Below, one piece after another: positions 22,593-35,184 of a stretch of 64,000 nt of DNA. The stretch's first letter is position 1. Every line of letters starts with the position of its first letter. Both the position numbers and the translations under genes were made by a program. The notes under the pieces were generated by a model. It was not told the origin of the DNA. It ran no database searches and saw only the letters and a list, made by a program, of their open reading frames with translations. The stretch is from Adiantum capillus-veneris (Eukaryota; Streptophyta; Polypodiopsida; Polypodiales; Pteridaceae), in the NCBI GenBank assembly GCA_014529385.2, contig CM043959.1, positions 3,698,358-3,762,357 of the forward strand, given 5' to 3'.

Positions 22593-22661
22593 ACATTGTT
22601 GATTCCTCAACAATGTTACACAATATTGTGATTCCCATTTACCAGTCATTTGGGATGACTG
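22593..22661. repeat. Cluster of three short perfect inverted repeats
   Basis: ACATTGTTGA-ttcc-TCAACAATGT (22593-22616), CACAATATTGTG (22619-22630) and CAGTCAT-ttggg-ATGACTG (22643-22661) follow each other within 70 bp. They are hairpin-capable or could be sites for dimeric proteins. Confidence 0.75.
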
Positions 22662-22672
22662 TCTGTAAACCA

Positions 22673-22788
22673 TGAGGGAACACACCTCAGTACTGCCAAT
22701 TATCCAAGGGGATAGGCAGATTACAAAATGTGAGGGAACACATCTCAGTACTGTTAGTTATCCAAGGGGATAGGCAAATTACAAAGTG
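22673..22788 (+). repeat. 58-bp tandem duplication
   Basis: 'tgagggaacac(a/-)cctcagtactg' at 22673 recurs at 22731, followed both times by 'tatccaaggggataggca'. Two copies with a few differences. Confidence 0.85.
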
Positions 22789-23362
22789 TAATCTGGCGCT
22801 GAAGGATATGCAAAGTGCGTATGTTAGCACCAAGCGATCCAATCATTAAGCATTTATTGCTCTACTTAGAGTTTGCTTACTATAAGTTAAAACATGGTTG
22901 TGACTAGGTGTAGTCTCTTCATGTATAACTCAGGTTCTCAACCTTGAACACTCGTTAGGGTGGGGTTGTCTACTGATGATGAAAATTGGGAACAAGTCAA
23001 GGACTTAAACTTGGCTGATGAGTTATGTCAGCAAGTTACTTTCATGGAAAGTGACAAGAGGTACTCTTTTTGGTACATCTTTGTTGTGATAAGCTCGTTT
23101 ACCATGCTCATGAGCATTCTAAATGGATTCTACACACTATGTTTGGATAGGAACCGGTACCATTAGATGGTTACAAACGGACAACAATGTAGAAAATCAA
23201 GATGTTACTCTTGGTTTCATTGAACCTCCTTCTTAACCGGGCTCCGCTCAAATGAACCGTTGGATCCATGAGGGATGTTACGGTAGAAAACATTAGTGTT
23301 ATCATGAAGATACCATCACTTGTGTTTTAGTGGATGAAAATGCTTCTCCAAGGGGGGAGTAA
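22789..23362 (+). mobile_element. 3' end of a plus-strand LTR retroelement with polypurine tract
   Basis: At 23349-23359 a polypurine tract (CCAAGGGGGGAG) is followed by TGTCAAGA, the usual layout of polypurine tract then 3' LTR. The sequence before it reads VDENASPRGE, in the style of the integrase C-terminus of plant LTR elements. A 68-residue frame at 22960-23166 with one hydrophobic segment is not recognised. The class cannot be settled from this piece. Confidence 0.45.
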
Positions 23363-23620
23363 TGTCAAGACAATGGTAGGACCAGGCACGGCCAAGGGCC
23401 ATGACGGACATGCAGTCAAGGGGTCCCTATATTTAGAAGTCCAAGGGCCTATATAGGGCATGGCTGGGTGGTGATGAGCATGTTCCAGTCCCCTTTCCCT
23501 TTCAAGCTGTCCACGATGCAATTTGAAACTGTGCTTGTCCACACTATCTGGCATCCGCTGTCTCGTAACCGACTCACAAAGATCAATATCTGCGTCAAAC
23601 TTGGCACATAGAGTACATCT
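23363..23620 (+). mobile_element. Probable 3' LTR, cut short by a copia fragment
   Basis: Begins TGTCAAGACAATGG right after the polypurine tract and contains TATA-like CCTATATTTAG and CCTATATAGGG (about 23427-23460). The right border is not visible; sequence of a minus-strand copia element begins at about 23620. Confidence 0.4.
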
Positions 23621-24405
23621 CACAACACATATGATGCACCACTCGGCAACAATAGTCTGACATCTCCAACGCCAACTATGTCATGCCCTGCACCATGAGC
23701 TAGACACACATGTCCAAGCATACCATTAGCATATGTGATAAACCACTCACAACTATGTGTGACGTGAGACCTAGCACTCACATCTAGTATCCAATGAAAA
23801 GTTAATGTGTCGTTAAGAATCACCATAAGAAAGTCAGAAGTAAACATGGAAGAAAAGTCGACATCTTCATCATGCATAGCCAGATACGCTACATTTGCTC
23901 CCACATCATCCAAAGTGATAGCATTCCTCCTGTGATGTCTCTTGCACTATCTCATTTGCCAAAAACAATGCCTACATATATGCCTTGTATGATCACAATG
24001 CCAACACACAACATTTTTGTGTTTGCAAGATCATCCTTTGATTGTAGGCATCTCTCTAGACTCATTTGTGCCAAAAGCATTGCACATTCTTTTCCATAAA
24101 TCTCTAGCTTTACATTCATCCAAGCCAATGCGATAGACAGACTCACCAAGGTGTAACATGATCGTTGAACGTGCAAGCTCATCCAAGTCCTCCCACTCAT
24201 CGTCAGTTATAGACTCTGGCCTAGCATACGTGCCCTGTAGTGGAAACATTTGGCCCAATTGAGTCAATGTATCATGCATACTTGCTTTCCAATGCTCAAA
24301 TTTTGAACCATCAAACTTCCTATGGAAAAGCACAAACCCTAACAATGAAGTACATGCCAAGTCCATGGTGATAACTTGTGACAAGATCATGAAAAAATCG
24401 ATCAA
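23620..24405 (-). pseudogene. Ty1/copia gag and protease remnant
   Basis: Reading leftwards on the minus strand: gag (24405-24031) with KFDGSKFEHWKASMHDTL and DLWKRMCNAFG, matching the copia UBN2-type gag; a degenerate zinc knuckle CWHCDHTRHICRHC around 23970-24010; then a protease remnant WILDVSARSHVTHSCEW (23620-23800), where the usual DSGAS catalytic motif has become DVSAR. Frames change between the parts. No integrase or reverse transcriptase follows, so the element is 3'-truncated. Confidence 0.75.
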
Positions 24406-26119
24406 CTGACAATAGCCAAAGCCTGGCTAACTCATACACCAAGCGCTATCAAAATACAAGATAAGCTAGCATAAGTTGTCTAAGAGAATTGTCAGCAAAT
24501 ATGGCGATCAATGTAACAAAACAAGTGAGCAAAACGCTCAAATGATGCCAAAAACCCCGTTCTAATCCAAGAGCACTATGTGGTAACCAATGAAACTATC
24601 GTCAACAATCATCCTCCTAAAGAGATTACCACATATATGAAAAATGACATAATTTGGTGAGCAAACACTCTCACAATGCGATTCGAAAACACTATGGAAA
24701 ATCAACCACTGAGTGCTAAATACAATCAAAACACGACTGCAAACCATGCACATAAACAAATAAACTCGTCAGAAAAATCCAGTAGAGTTTTGATAATATT
24801 TGGCTATCTAACCATAATAACCATACATGCTCAAGACCATGAGAAAATCATGTGTAAAATCCGCACTCAAGCATACACGAACTACCCCAAATTCTCAATT
24901 CCCTAAACCTGGAACACAATCCTGTAATCTGAAACACAAAGTGCATCAATTGTACTCTACAAGCAAGGCATATACTAGCATAAACTTGGATGCAAACCAA
25001 CCAAAATATGGCACAAATTGATGCTCAAAACAGTTGAAAATTAGTCCGCATATGCCATTGTAAGGCAAAGAATATCATTCGCCAAAACGCACACATCATG
25101 TGCATCCACATGGCAATACAAAGGAGCATCAAGCATGCACCAAATGTGTATCAAATGAGCATCAAAATCAGCTGAAAATTCAACTCACAATCATGTCAGA
25201 AATGCTTGCAAAACTCTTTGCAAATCTGTGCACCACACTCTCAAAATCTGCTTAATCGCATAAGTCAATGCACATAATTTGTGATGAATCCACTCTCAAA
25301 TCTTGAGAGTCCACAAGAATGCATACATCTACAAAGTGTTCTTAACATATGCGCATAAATTTGTTGAAAATTTTAACCCACGGTCTCTTCACTGAGAGCA
25401 AACCATCAATGTGCAAAACAAGAGAATGAAAAATCTCAATCCAAGCTCTTCGAATGTAACAAATCACCACAATAGGCATACATAATCTTCAACTTTTCGA
25501 ACACCCTGCAATTGGCCAGTCCATATCTCTCAAATTGTTCAAAATTTGCAAAAACTTCCTATTGAAAAGTTGTAGATCTTGGAAAAATGGTTGGCATGTG
25601 AGAGAATGGGCATGAAATGAGCTATTTCACAAGTAAAAACAAATCTGTAAAAATTTACTGTTGTCTACTCTAAACCTGCAGGCAGTCTGCCAAACGTACA
25701 ATAGAATCAGTGCTAAATTTGGAAAAACTTTCAACTGAAAAGTTGTAGACCATGACGTTTCCGACAAGGGACATGGGGATCAAGTTGAAATTTGATCTTT
25801 TTCTTAGCAAAAATTTTGTTGCAAAATAGTGCTAAAAATTTCACAGCTTCACTGCAATCTCCACCACAATGTCGCCACCGTGCTCTCTGTATTTGCCATG
25901 CGTTGTGATACCGGTTGAAGTGCGCGAGCAAGAGCGTGTGTGAGTGTGTGCAACAATGGATAAGAGAGGAGAAGAGGAGACCTTATGTTTGCAGGAGCTA
26001 AAACTCACTATATATATGTGAGTCCCCTTATTCTATTATGTACATAATGAATAAGTATAGTAGGCGAGCGCCTGGCCTAACTGGTCACATGGGGCTTTAC
26101 CCCAAATACATCTTAGAAT
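24406..26119 (-). mobile_element. Probable 5' leader and LTR of the minus-strand copia fragment
   Basis: Upstream of the copia gag no coding sequence is seen. On the minus strand a TATA-like CACATATATATAGTGAG lies at about 26010-26026, with leader-like sequence after it, and a GGGG-taaag-CCCC hairpin at 26091-26103, as in an LTR promoter region. I could not find a primer-binding site or both LTR borders, so the extent is approximate. Confidence 0.4.
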
Positions 26120-28459
26120 CTATTGAAAATTAGACAAGTCTAATTCTTCTTGATTCCTACCACTTTGTTTTGTTGAAACATTAGCATCATTTAGAGACTC
26201 TTTGACAAAAATCATGTACGAGGAAACCAAGCTTTTCATTGACTTATCAAAAGCAGGTGAATTTGCAAGAGGTATAGTACGACCCGACTCATTGGTATCT
26301 ATATACATGTTCTTTTCCCTGTAGGTGAAATAAATTCTTCTTTCATGGAACTTTATGTTGGAATCCATGCGATTGAACCATTGTGCCCCTAGGATAACAT
26401 CCTCATGTTGGAGAGGGGAGATGAAAAAGTCTTCTTTGTCAACATAGCTTTGGACATGAAGCCTGAAATTACCAAACAAGGGAGTAATGGAGTCTTGCTA
26501 TCCCTTGAAATCTCTATCAGAAGCTACAGTAGCTCCCATATCAAAAGCTTAAATACCCAACTTAGTGGCCAACTCCATTGATATGAAGTTGTGAGTAGAG
26601 CCAGGGTCAAAAAGGATGAAGGCATCATGCTCCTTCACCTTTCCCCAAGCATAGAAAAGGGATGACCCTTTGCAATGAGCATCCTCTTTTGGAGCTTTGA
26701 CCGTGGAAGCTCTAGGAGTCTCATTGCGTGCATTTCTTTTGGGGTAAGAAGGGTAATCATGCTCGTGCTCCCCACACTTGAAACATTTATGATCCTTTTA
26801 AAAAGCCTCTAGCTCTTCATGAGAGAGTTTATTTTTACCTTTTTAAACTCCCTTCTCCTTGTTCTTGTTGTTGTTGTTGTTGTTTTTGTTGGAGCTACCT
26901 TGGGAAGAGTTTTGAGCATTGTTCTTCCCCCTTGAATCATTTCTATCCTTGTTTTCCATGGGCTTCGTATTCCTTTTAGCCCCTTGTTGGAAATTAATGC
27001 AAGAAGGAACCATAGTGTTGTGATTTACTTTGGTGATAGTGCTAGGCCGTTCTGACTTGACATACTTGGCCATTTCTGAAGGTAATCACACACAAAATTG
27101 TTGATTTTTCTTAGTAAAGTCTATCTTTTGAAAGACTGTAGCTTTCAGATGTAAATCCCAAAACTTGTCCACATATTTGTGGATAGGCTCGTTGGAGAGT
27201 GCTTCAAACTCCGCCATTCGGTGAGCACTTTATCTTTGGCATCGCTTGCAAGAAATTGTTTCATGGTGGAAACCTTTAGATTTTTCCATGTCTTTGGAGC
27301 TTCACCATTGCCACAAAGGCTAGCCCACCATTGTCGACCAGATTTTTGAAAGTGCATAGCTACATGAAGTAGCTTGGAGGACTCTGTGCAGCCCGTAGCT
27401 CCAAAGGATGCATTATATTGCTAGATGAAGGCCAAAACTTTGTCGGCAGTAACAAAGGTGAGAGAAGAGATACTCTTTTCTCCCTCTTTGAACTTCTTTA
27501 GCTTGTAAGACCTTTTCCAAGTAGCATAGGATTTGCGATGTCCTCTCCTCTTGTATTCTATGGAGAATAATCATTGCTTTCACTGGAAGAGGAGGAAGAT
27601 GACAAAGAAGGAGAAGAGGGTGACCTCTTTCTCGCCTTTTTTCCCCTTTTTTTCCTCCCTTCCCTTTCAGAGTGACAAGGAGAAGGACTATAGGATTACC
27701 TTTTCCTCTTGGGAGGAGTTGGGGATTGTTAGATCGCCGTCTTCATGGAGCCATATCTTCAGAGGAATTTGGGGACTCACCTCTTTTTCATTTATTGGAT
27801 TCCTCCTCTTCTCTTATTGGAGAGAGTGTTATTTTGGAAGTCTCAACAAGAGGCTTCCTAAGCTCTCTCTCTTCTTCGAGAGGTAGGAAAATCCCATAAT
27901 CATGAAGTTGTTGAGTAACTTCGGCTTGCAAGGCAGGGTTGCCCATAGCTTGTTCAACCTAGTAACAAGATAGTTCACAATCATTGGGGCATCATCAGTA
28001 GCACCTTCATGTGCAAAATCAGAGTTGTCAAGATTTATTCTACTCTCTTTATTATTGTAAGCCATGCTAACTAAACTTATGTATATGCTACTTTGTGCTT
28101 TGGTACCCTTAAAAACCTTAGTTTCTACTCTTCTTTACCTTTGAAAATATTCTCTCTAGCAGCAAGACCCGTGGTTTAGAGACTATTGATTGCAAAGAGT
28201 AGTGGAGAGGGTCTAACATTTCTCGGTTGATTATGGTTCGTGTTGAGCTTGCTAGTAGCTCAATAACGGTTAAGACGAAGGCAACTCCCAAAAGACTCCA
28301 TTATTAAGTCTATAGTTCCCAAAGGTGTACTTCAAACTAAGTCCTTTTCAACCAAGTGAATATATCCATGTCCTACTTACCCTCTTGCAATGCACATGTC
28401 AAACCTTTCATGGAAAACTCAGCAACCTCTCTTCTTAAGAAATAAAAGAGGAACCAATA
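26120..28459 (-). pseudogene. Ty3/gypsy gag-protease remnant
   Basis: Minus-strand pieces in several frames: gag N-terminus (28065-27829); gag core with KTWKNLKVSTMKQFLASDAK and EWRSLKHS (27357-27145); a zinc knuckle CFKCGEHEHDYPSYP around 26800 with the last Cys lost; retropepsin FDPGSTHNFIS near 26590-26620; and the segment leading to reverse transcriptase with HEDVILGAQWFNRM (26479-26120). The region 27520-27840 is an unrelated-looking KE/ER-rich stretch. Reverse transcriptase and integrase are missing, so the element is truncated on the left, next to the copia LTR. Confidence 0.75.
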
Positions 28460-28471
28460 GCTCTGATACCA
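28460..28471 (-). promoter_or_regulatory. tRNA-iMet primer-binding site of the gypsy remnant
   Basis: The minus strand reads TGGTATCAGAGC, complementary to the 3' end of plant initiator-Met tRNA, one base away from the LTR end (..CATTACA at 28473). This fixes the direction of the element and the border of its 5' LTR. Confidence 0.85.
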
Positions 28472-29145
28472 ATGTAATGGAATATGTCCATAACATTGAC
28501 TGTAGTGAAAATTGAAATAACAATAGTGAGCATTTCCTTTAAGAGAATTCTTAAAGAGCGTAAGAAGAGTAAATGATTAAAGGTAGAAAGATGAACATTG
28601 CACCTAATTAGCTTGACATGAAAATAGTTATAAAAGAGAGAGAGAAAGGATTAGAGAAACTGGCAACAATTGAGGACCGGATTTATGTGGAACCGGTCCC
28701 CCTCCCAAAAGGCTTTTGTATTATAGATTCCCCCATAAAGAGAGATTTGATACAAGACAAGCTTGTGTTCCTTGATACCTCGTTGGTGCAACGAAGATGG
28801 TAGACTTCATACACCAAAATTATGCCCTTAATTAACTTAGAAAAGCATTAACATATCTCCGGTCTCAATCCCAAGGCCTCAAACAACTTCAAAGGTGAAG
28901 AGAGCTAGCAGGGAGTGAGGTAAGGGAAGAGGGAGAAGAAGTAACATACGGGAAATAAATAGTCTCCTCACTTATATTACTCTTGTAGCTTAGCATAGTA
29001 ATAGAGATGAAGAAGATGACTAGCTTTTGCTTTGGAGCAAGTCTCTTGGTTGGATTTGCATTCCATAGCCAAGAGGTGTTGGTGTAGGCTCTCAACTTCT
29101 CAAGCTTTGAGAAGGAGATGGTCTTCTTGCACAACACACTTTGAG

Positions 29146-29278
<133 letters not shown>

Positions 29279-29689
29279 GGTCAAGCTAATCCCTCCTTTC
29301 TTGGGTCGACCCCCTCTTCTAGATCTTCCTTGAATATGATTGGACCACCTCAAGCTTAACCAATCACATGCTTTTTGCATATCAAGCAACAAGCATATCA
29401 TTAGGACAAGTTCACTCTTACTCTTTGAGAGAGAGGGTTTAAAAAATACTTGAATAATTAATTTAACAAAGTAAATGCTTATTGGACCCCTTTAGAGGCC
29501 AACCAATAGGGTTTAGGCACCTTATGAGGGAAACATGGGAGGAGCTTGACATGTGTCCTTGTTGCCTCTTTAGACTTTGCTTGCCTTGAGTGAGTGTGTG
29601 TGTCTGTGTGTGGTCTCTCTCATTCCATTACTTGTAGGGCATGCCCCCCTTGTGTAGGGATGTTGTTGACTTTTTGGAACACCTTCAAC

Positions 29690-29865
29690 CCATCAAGCAT
29701 CTTAGTCATGAAGCACCTTAGGCACCTTAGTCATGAAGCATGACAAGCACCTCAAGCACCTTAGTCATCAAGCATGAAAATCACCTCAAGCACCTTCGTC
29801 AGCTCAAACATGACAAGCACCTTAGTCAGCTCAAGCACGACAAGCACCTCAAGCACATGCTTAGC
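29690..29865 (+). repeat. Short tandem repeat 'CAAGCACCTTAGTCA(T/G)..AAGCA'
   Basis: Irregular copies of a unit of about 20-30 bp built from 'aagcaccttagtca' and 'catgacaagcacctcaagcacc'. The inverted LTR has a related patch at 31325-31400. Confidence 0.8.
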
Positions 29866-30161
29866 TTGTCTAAGGTCTAAAATCCCCTAAGGTCCTAGGT
29901 CTAAGGACTTTAATCACTAACCTTAGGTCTTCAATGAAGCTAACCCTAAGGTGTTTTAAGCTCCATTGGATGGTCATTGATCTTTGATAGACCATCTCCC
30001 TTTTGGACCCATTGCCTTCTCTCCCTTCGGTCCCATCCTGAGATACACCTAAAAGTACATGTCTATATTCTAACTCTTTTTCTCGTTTATTTCCCCACAT
30101 TAAATGATCAGTTCAATATGAGAAAATCATTTGGGTTAGTTAGATATTAGATTTTCTGACA

Positions 30162-30631
30162 AGTCACATGTTGTAACTTACTTGATAAGAAAAAGTACTC
30201 GTTAGAAATCAAAGGCCAAAAAATGAAACAGTTAACTTCGTGCACTTATGCATGTTGGGTTTAGAGCATTGAAATTCACCTCCACAAGGACAAAACACTC
30301 CAGTATCTTCTCTACTTGTTGCTGCCGACATCTAGTGGCCGCACTGCCGCAACTGCAAAAGAGCAAAAGAAGGGTGCTTTCACATCACCAGTGCAGCAGC
30401 TCAAGTACTATCATGGTAAGAGGCCACCCGGGTGTCACTCACTAGCTGCACTCTCTTGCTCTTGACTCCTGAGAGACTAGAGAAAAATTGCATCATTAAT
30501 TTACTCAAAAATAACCTATATATTCTCTTTCATAAAGGTAAGGGAAGCCATGCAATTCTGGCCTTCACTTTCCCCCTACGTCTCCTCACACAAGCACCCG
30601 CACTGCAAATTTTGTAAACCATCTCTCTCTC

Positions 30632-30690
<59 letters not shown>

Positions 30691-31017
30691 CTCTTGGCCA
30701 TGGAAATGGCAGAGCCTTCATAGCATAGGCCTCTGCCTGTCTCTCTAGCTCTCTCCCCCCCCCCCCCCCCCCCCCCTCGTCCATGTCAAGTGAGGAGGGC
30801 CCTCACAAAAGAAGGGAGCATAAGAAGCAACCAACACTTGATACCCTGCTTCTTCAGGGTCGCTCTTTCAAAGAAGACAACCCACTTGTATACTATGACA
30901 AGAAGTGTGTCAAAGTGGGTGACTACAGACAAGGCTCTCTCTAGCATTGTGGCAAAGTTATTTGACACAGTTTAGGGGTTGCGAAGAGCATGCCCGCATG
31001 GTTGATAGCCCTCGATA
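30162..31017. other. 856-bp spacer between the inverted LTRs
   Basis: No gene recognised. Contains a (CT)n tract at 30621-30687 and a run of 22 C at 30755-30776. Confidence 0.6.
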
Positions 31018-32532
31018 TGTCATAAAATCTAATATCTAACTAACTCAAATGATTTTCTCATACTAAATTGATCATTTAATGTGGGAGAATAAACGAGAAC
31101 AAGAGCTAGAATATAGACATGTGCTTATGGATCTATCTCAACACGGGGCCAAAGTCAATGGGTCCAAATGAGAGATGGTCTATCAAAGAGAAATGCGAGC
31201 TAATGGAGCTTAAAGACCTTAGGGTTAGCTTCATTAAATACCTCCAAAGGTTAGTGTTAAAAGTACTTAGACCTAGGATCTTAGGCACGCTAGGGTTGTA
31301 CTTGAGGTGGGAACCCGACCCAAGCTTGAGGTGCTTATCATGCTTACTGTCTAAGGTGCTTGAGGTGCTTGTCTTGTGCTTGATGACTAAGGTGCTTAAG
31401 GGACTTAAGGAATTCCAAAAGTTAACAAGGATCCCTACATATGGGGGGGGCAATCCCTACTTGTAGGAGCATGAGAGAGAACACACACACCCTCACTCAA
31501 GGCAACCATAGTCTAAAGAGGCAACAAGGACACATGTCAAGCTCCTCTCCATGTTGCCCTCATAAGGTGTCTAAAGCCTATTGGTTGGCCTCTAAAGGGT
31601 TCCAATAAGATTTTAGCTAATTAAATTAATTGTTTAATCCTTTATCAAGTCCTCTCTCTCAAAGAGGAAAGGAGCACACTTGTCCAAAGGCTACCTCTAT
31701 TACTAGTTGTGACCAAGGCTTGTGATTGGCTAGGCTTGAGAGAGCCAATGAACCACAAGCATGAGCTAGAAGAGGGGGTCGACCATGCAAGTAGGGGTCT
31801 TTGTTGAGGGGTATACTCTTTCTCACACACACACACATACACTCTCATTGTGTGAAGTGCCAAGTGCAAGAGCTTCATCTCCTTCTCTAAGCTTGTTGAG
31901 AAGTTCATGGCCTTCACCAACACTCTTGGCTATGGAATGCAAATCCAACCAAGAGACATGGTTCAGTTCTTAAGATTTCCATCTCTTCATCATCATTATT
32001 ATGCTATTATGTTATGCTATGCAACAAGAGTGATGATAAGTGAGGAGCTATTTCTTTCTTGTAAGAATGTTTCTTCTTCCTCTTCCCTACCTTCATTTCT
32101 TGCCATCTCTCTCCACCTTTGAAGGTGTTTGAGGTCTTGGGAATGAGTCCGGGGACAAGTTAATGCTTTCATTTAGCTAAGTTATGGGCATAATTGTGGT
32201 GCGCGAAGCTCTCTATCTTCATCGCACCATCGAGGTCTTAAGGAACACAAAGCTTGTATTGTATCAAGTCTCTCTTTATGGGAGAAATTATAATACAAAA
32301 GCTTTTTGGAGGGGGGACCGGCTCCACATAAATCCGGTCCTCAACTGTTGTCAAGTTCTCTAGTTCTCTCTCTTACAAAGTATTGTTCATGCCAAGTTAA
32401 CTAAGTATAATGGTTATGTTGCTACCACTAATTAAGTTCACCCTCTATTTTCTCAAAGTAGTCTCATAAAATTGCTCACTACAATTCTCTTAATTCCGCT
32501 ATTCTCAATGTTCATAGGACATTTCCATTACA
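31018..32532 (+). mobile_element. Solo LTR of the same family, opposite orientation (right arm)
   Basis: Begins TGTCATAAAATCTAATATC and ends GGACATTTCCATTACA, the same termini as the LTR at 28473-30161 but on the plus strand, about 1.5 kb. No primer-binding site follows, so it is a solo LTR. Flanking pentamers are CGATA (31013-31017) and CAATA (32533-32537), a 4/5 match that may be a decayed target duplication. Shared internal landmarks include 'ggaccgg.t.c..cataaatccggtcct' (near 32310-32340) and its complement near 28675-28700. Confidence 0.8.
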
Positions 32533-33223
32533 CAATAGGTATGCGTGTGTGTGTGTGTGTGTGTATAGAGAGAGAAAATGGAAGGAGAATGGTGGCTCAA
32601 GAGAGCGTAGGTGAGACTGGAGAGGCGGTAGAGAGAGAGTGGCTCATTAAAAATGTAGGGAGCTTATCAAAAAACCCATCATCACATGGACAAGGCTTGT
32701 TGCTCCCACTACTAACACAATGTTCATTTTATCATTTGCCTTCCATCAAATAAATGGGCACTTTCTTTATCCACCAATTGAAAATTTGTCAATTTCAAAA
32801 GATAAAAACTCTATTTTTCATTAGCAAAAAGGGGAGGCATCACTAAGGCCTCACCCCTTTGGGGCAGGCCAAAAAAGAAATGGGGAATCAATGGGAGATG
32901 CTTTAATTGGTAAGTTAAAATGTGTAAAAGGGGGAGTGTGAATGGGGCGAGCAAGGGTAGAAAACAAAGCTCGCACAAAATGCAGGCATGGGTGGATGGC
33001 CGTCCACGGGGGGATCAACAAGGCGCACACATGTTGAGCAAATGTGACCATATGGAAGCAAAAGGCCAACTAGATTTTTAAAAGAAAAAAATTAATGTCT
33101 CACACCCATATCACATGCGTTCACGTAATGAACTGGTCTAACTAAAGCATCTCTTCTTGAACAATGCTCCCTACGCTCTAATAACACTCTCCTACGGTCA
33201 AAACGTCAAAAAAATTGTTTAGA
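32533..33223. other. Unrecognised spacer
   Basis: Starts with a (GT)n stretch (32544-32565) and GA-rich sequence. Short frames only, with no family resemblance. Confidence 0.5.
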
Positions 33224-34667
33224 CACTCAAATCTGAAGATTAAACTCATCGACACGTAGTCACGAACCACAACAAAACTAAGAATGTTTTTACTTAATTA
33301 AAAGAGCAAGAGAAGAGGTACACATTGAGCTTTTTGAATTGAAAAAGGATTATCCAATCACTAGTTATGTTGATTACAAATCGGAGCTGAGAGGCCGCTT
33401 GAACGTACGTACACAGTTCTTCTTCTTCTCTAAAAGATAAGCCTCCTTTTACATCAAAATCATTATCTTTAATACCTATGGATTTCTAAATGGCTAGTGA
33501 CTGGCTCACATGGGCCTTTACACATATCATTATAGAATTACAACTCAGGAAATCAACCTGCTACTCTGGAATCAAGATTTACACCACTCAAATCTGAAGA
33601 TTAAACTCATCGACACGTAGTCACGAACCACAACAAAACTAAGAATGTTTTTACTTAATTAAAAGAGCAAGAGAAGAGGTACACATTGAGCTTTTTGAAT
33701 TGAAAAAGGATTATCCAATCACTAGTTATGTTGATTACAAATCGGAGCTGAGAGGCCGCTTGAACGTACGTACACAGTTCTTCTTCTTCTCTAAAAGATA
33801 AGCCTCCTTTTACATCAAAATCATTATCTTTAATACCTATGGATTTCTAAATGGCTAGTGACTGGCTCACATGGGCCTTTACACATATCATTATAGAATT
33901 ACAACTCAGGAAATCAACCTGCTACTCTGGAATCAAGATTTACACCACTCAAATCTGAAGATTAAACTCATCGACACGTAGTCACGAACCACAACAAAAC
34001 TAAGAATGTTTTTACTTAATTAAAAGAGCAAGAGAAGAGGTACACATTGAGCTTTTTGAATTGAAAAAGGATTATCCAATCACTAGTTATGTTGATTACA
34101 AATCGGAGCTGAGAGGCCGCTTGAACGTACGTACACAGTTCTTCTTCTTCTCTAAAAGATAAGCCTCCTTTTACATCAAAATCATTATCTTTAATACCTA
34201 TGGATTTCTAAATGGCTAGTGACTGGCTCACATGGGCCTTTACACATATCATTATAGAATTACAACTCAGGAAATCAACCTGCTACTCTGGAATCAAGAT
34301 TTACACCACTCAAATCTGAAGATTAAACTCATCGACACGTAGTCACGAACCACAACAAAACTAAGAATGTTTTTACTTAATTAAAAGAGCAAGAGAAGAG
34401 GTACACATTGAGCTTTTTGAATTGAAAAAGGATTATCCAATCACTAGTTATGTTGATTACAAATCGGAGCTGAGAGGCCGCTTGAACGTACGTACACAGT
34501 TCTTCTTCTTCTCTAAAAGATAAGCCTCCTTTTACATCAAAATCATTATCTTTAATACCTATGGATTTCTAAATGGCTAGTGACTGGCTCACATGGGCCT
34601 TTACACATATCATTATAGAATTACAACTCAGGAAATCAACCTGCTACTCTGGAATCAAGATTTACAC
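33224..34667 (+). repeat. Four perfect tandem copies of a 361-bp unit
   Basis: The segment beginning 'cactcaaatctgaag' starts at 33224, 33585, 33946 and 34307, exactly 361 bp apart, and the block ends after 4 x 361 = 1444 bp at '..atttacac'. I saw no difference between copies. The unit is not coding. It has satellite-like length but is a short array, either a very recent amplification or an assembly effect. Confidence 0.95.
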
Positions 34668-35088
34668 ACAATGTAGCTACACTAGCTTAGAAAATAACAT
34701 AGTACAATTTCATTAAAAATGTGATGTCATGCTAGATTTGTGCCGGACATCCATCCTGTATACTATATCCACTTAACACCTTGCAATTGAGAATATTGAT
34801 AGTTATAGTCTTGTTTGGTTTTTTAGACATTTCATTGATGCAATTAGGGAAATAAGCAATGAGTCCCAAAAAAATGATTGATGCAGGTTTGAGACCTTGT
34901 GATTGAGAATATTGATAAGTATAGTTTCCCTTGGGTGTTGAGTTAGGTCCAAAGAAGTATTGATGCATATTTAAGACCTTGTTTTGTATGATAAATACGT
35001 TTTTGATCTATTTTTTGTGCAAATTGGATTGTGTAAGGTCAAGATGGATTAGTGAGAGTAGTATTCATGGTGTGTGGGTGTGTGTGTG

Positions 35089-35184
<96 letters not shown>

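Noticed and set aside
31671-31690. 'cacacttgtccaaagg' as an outlying copy of the array motif
   Set aside because: Only about ten bases match and it lies within an LTR; a chance match.
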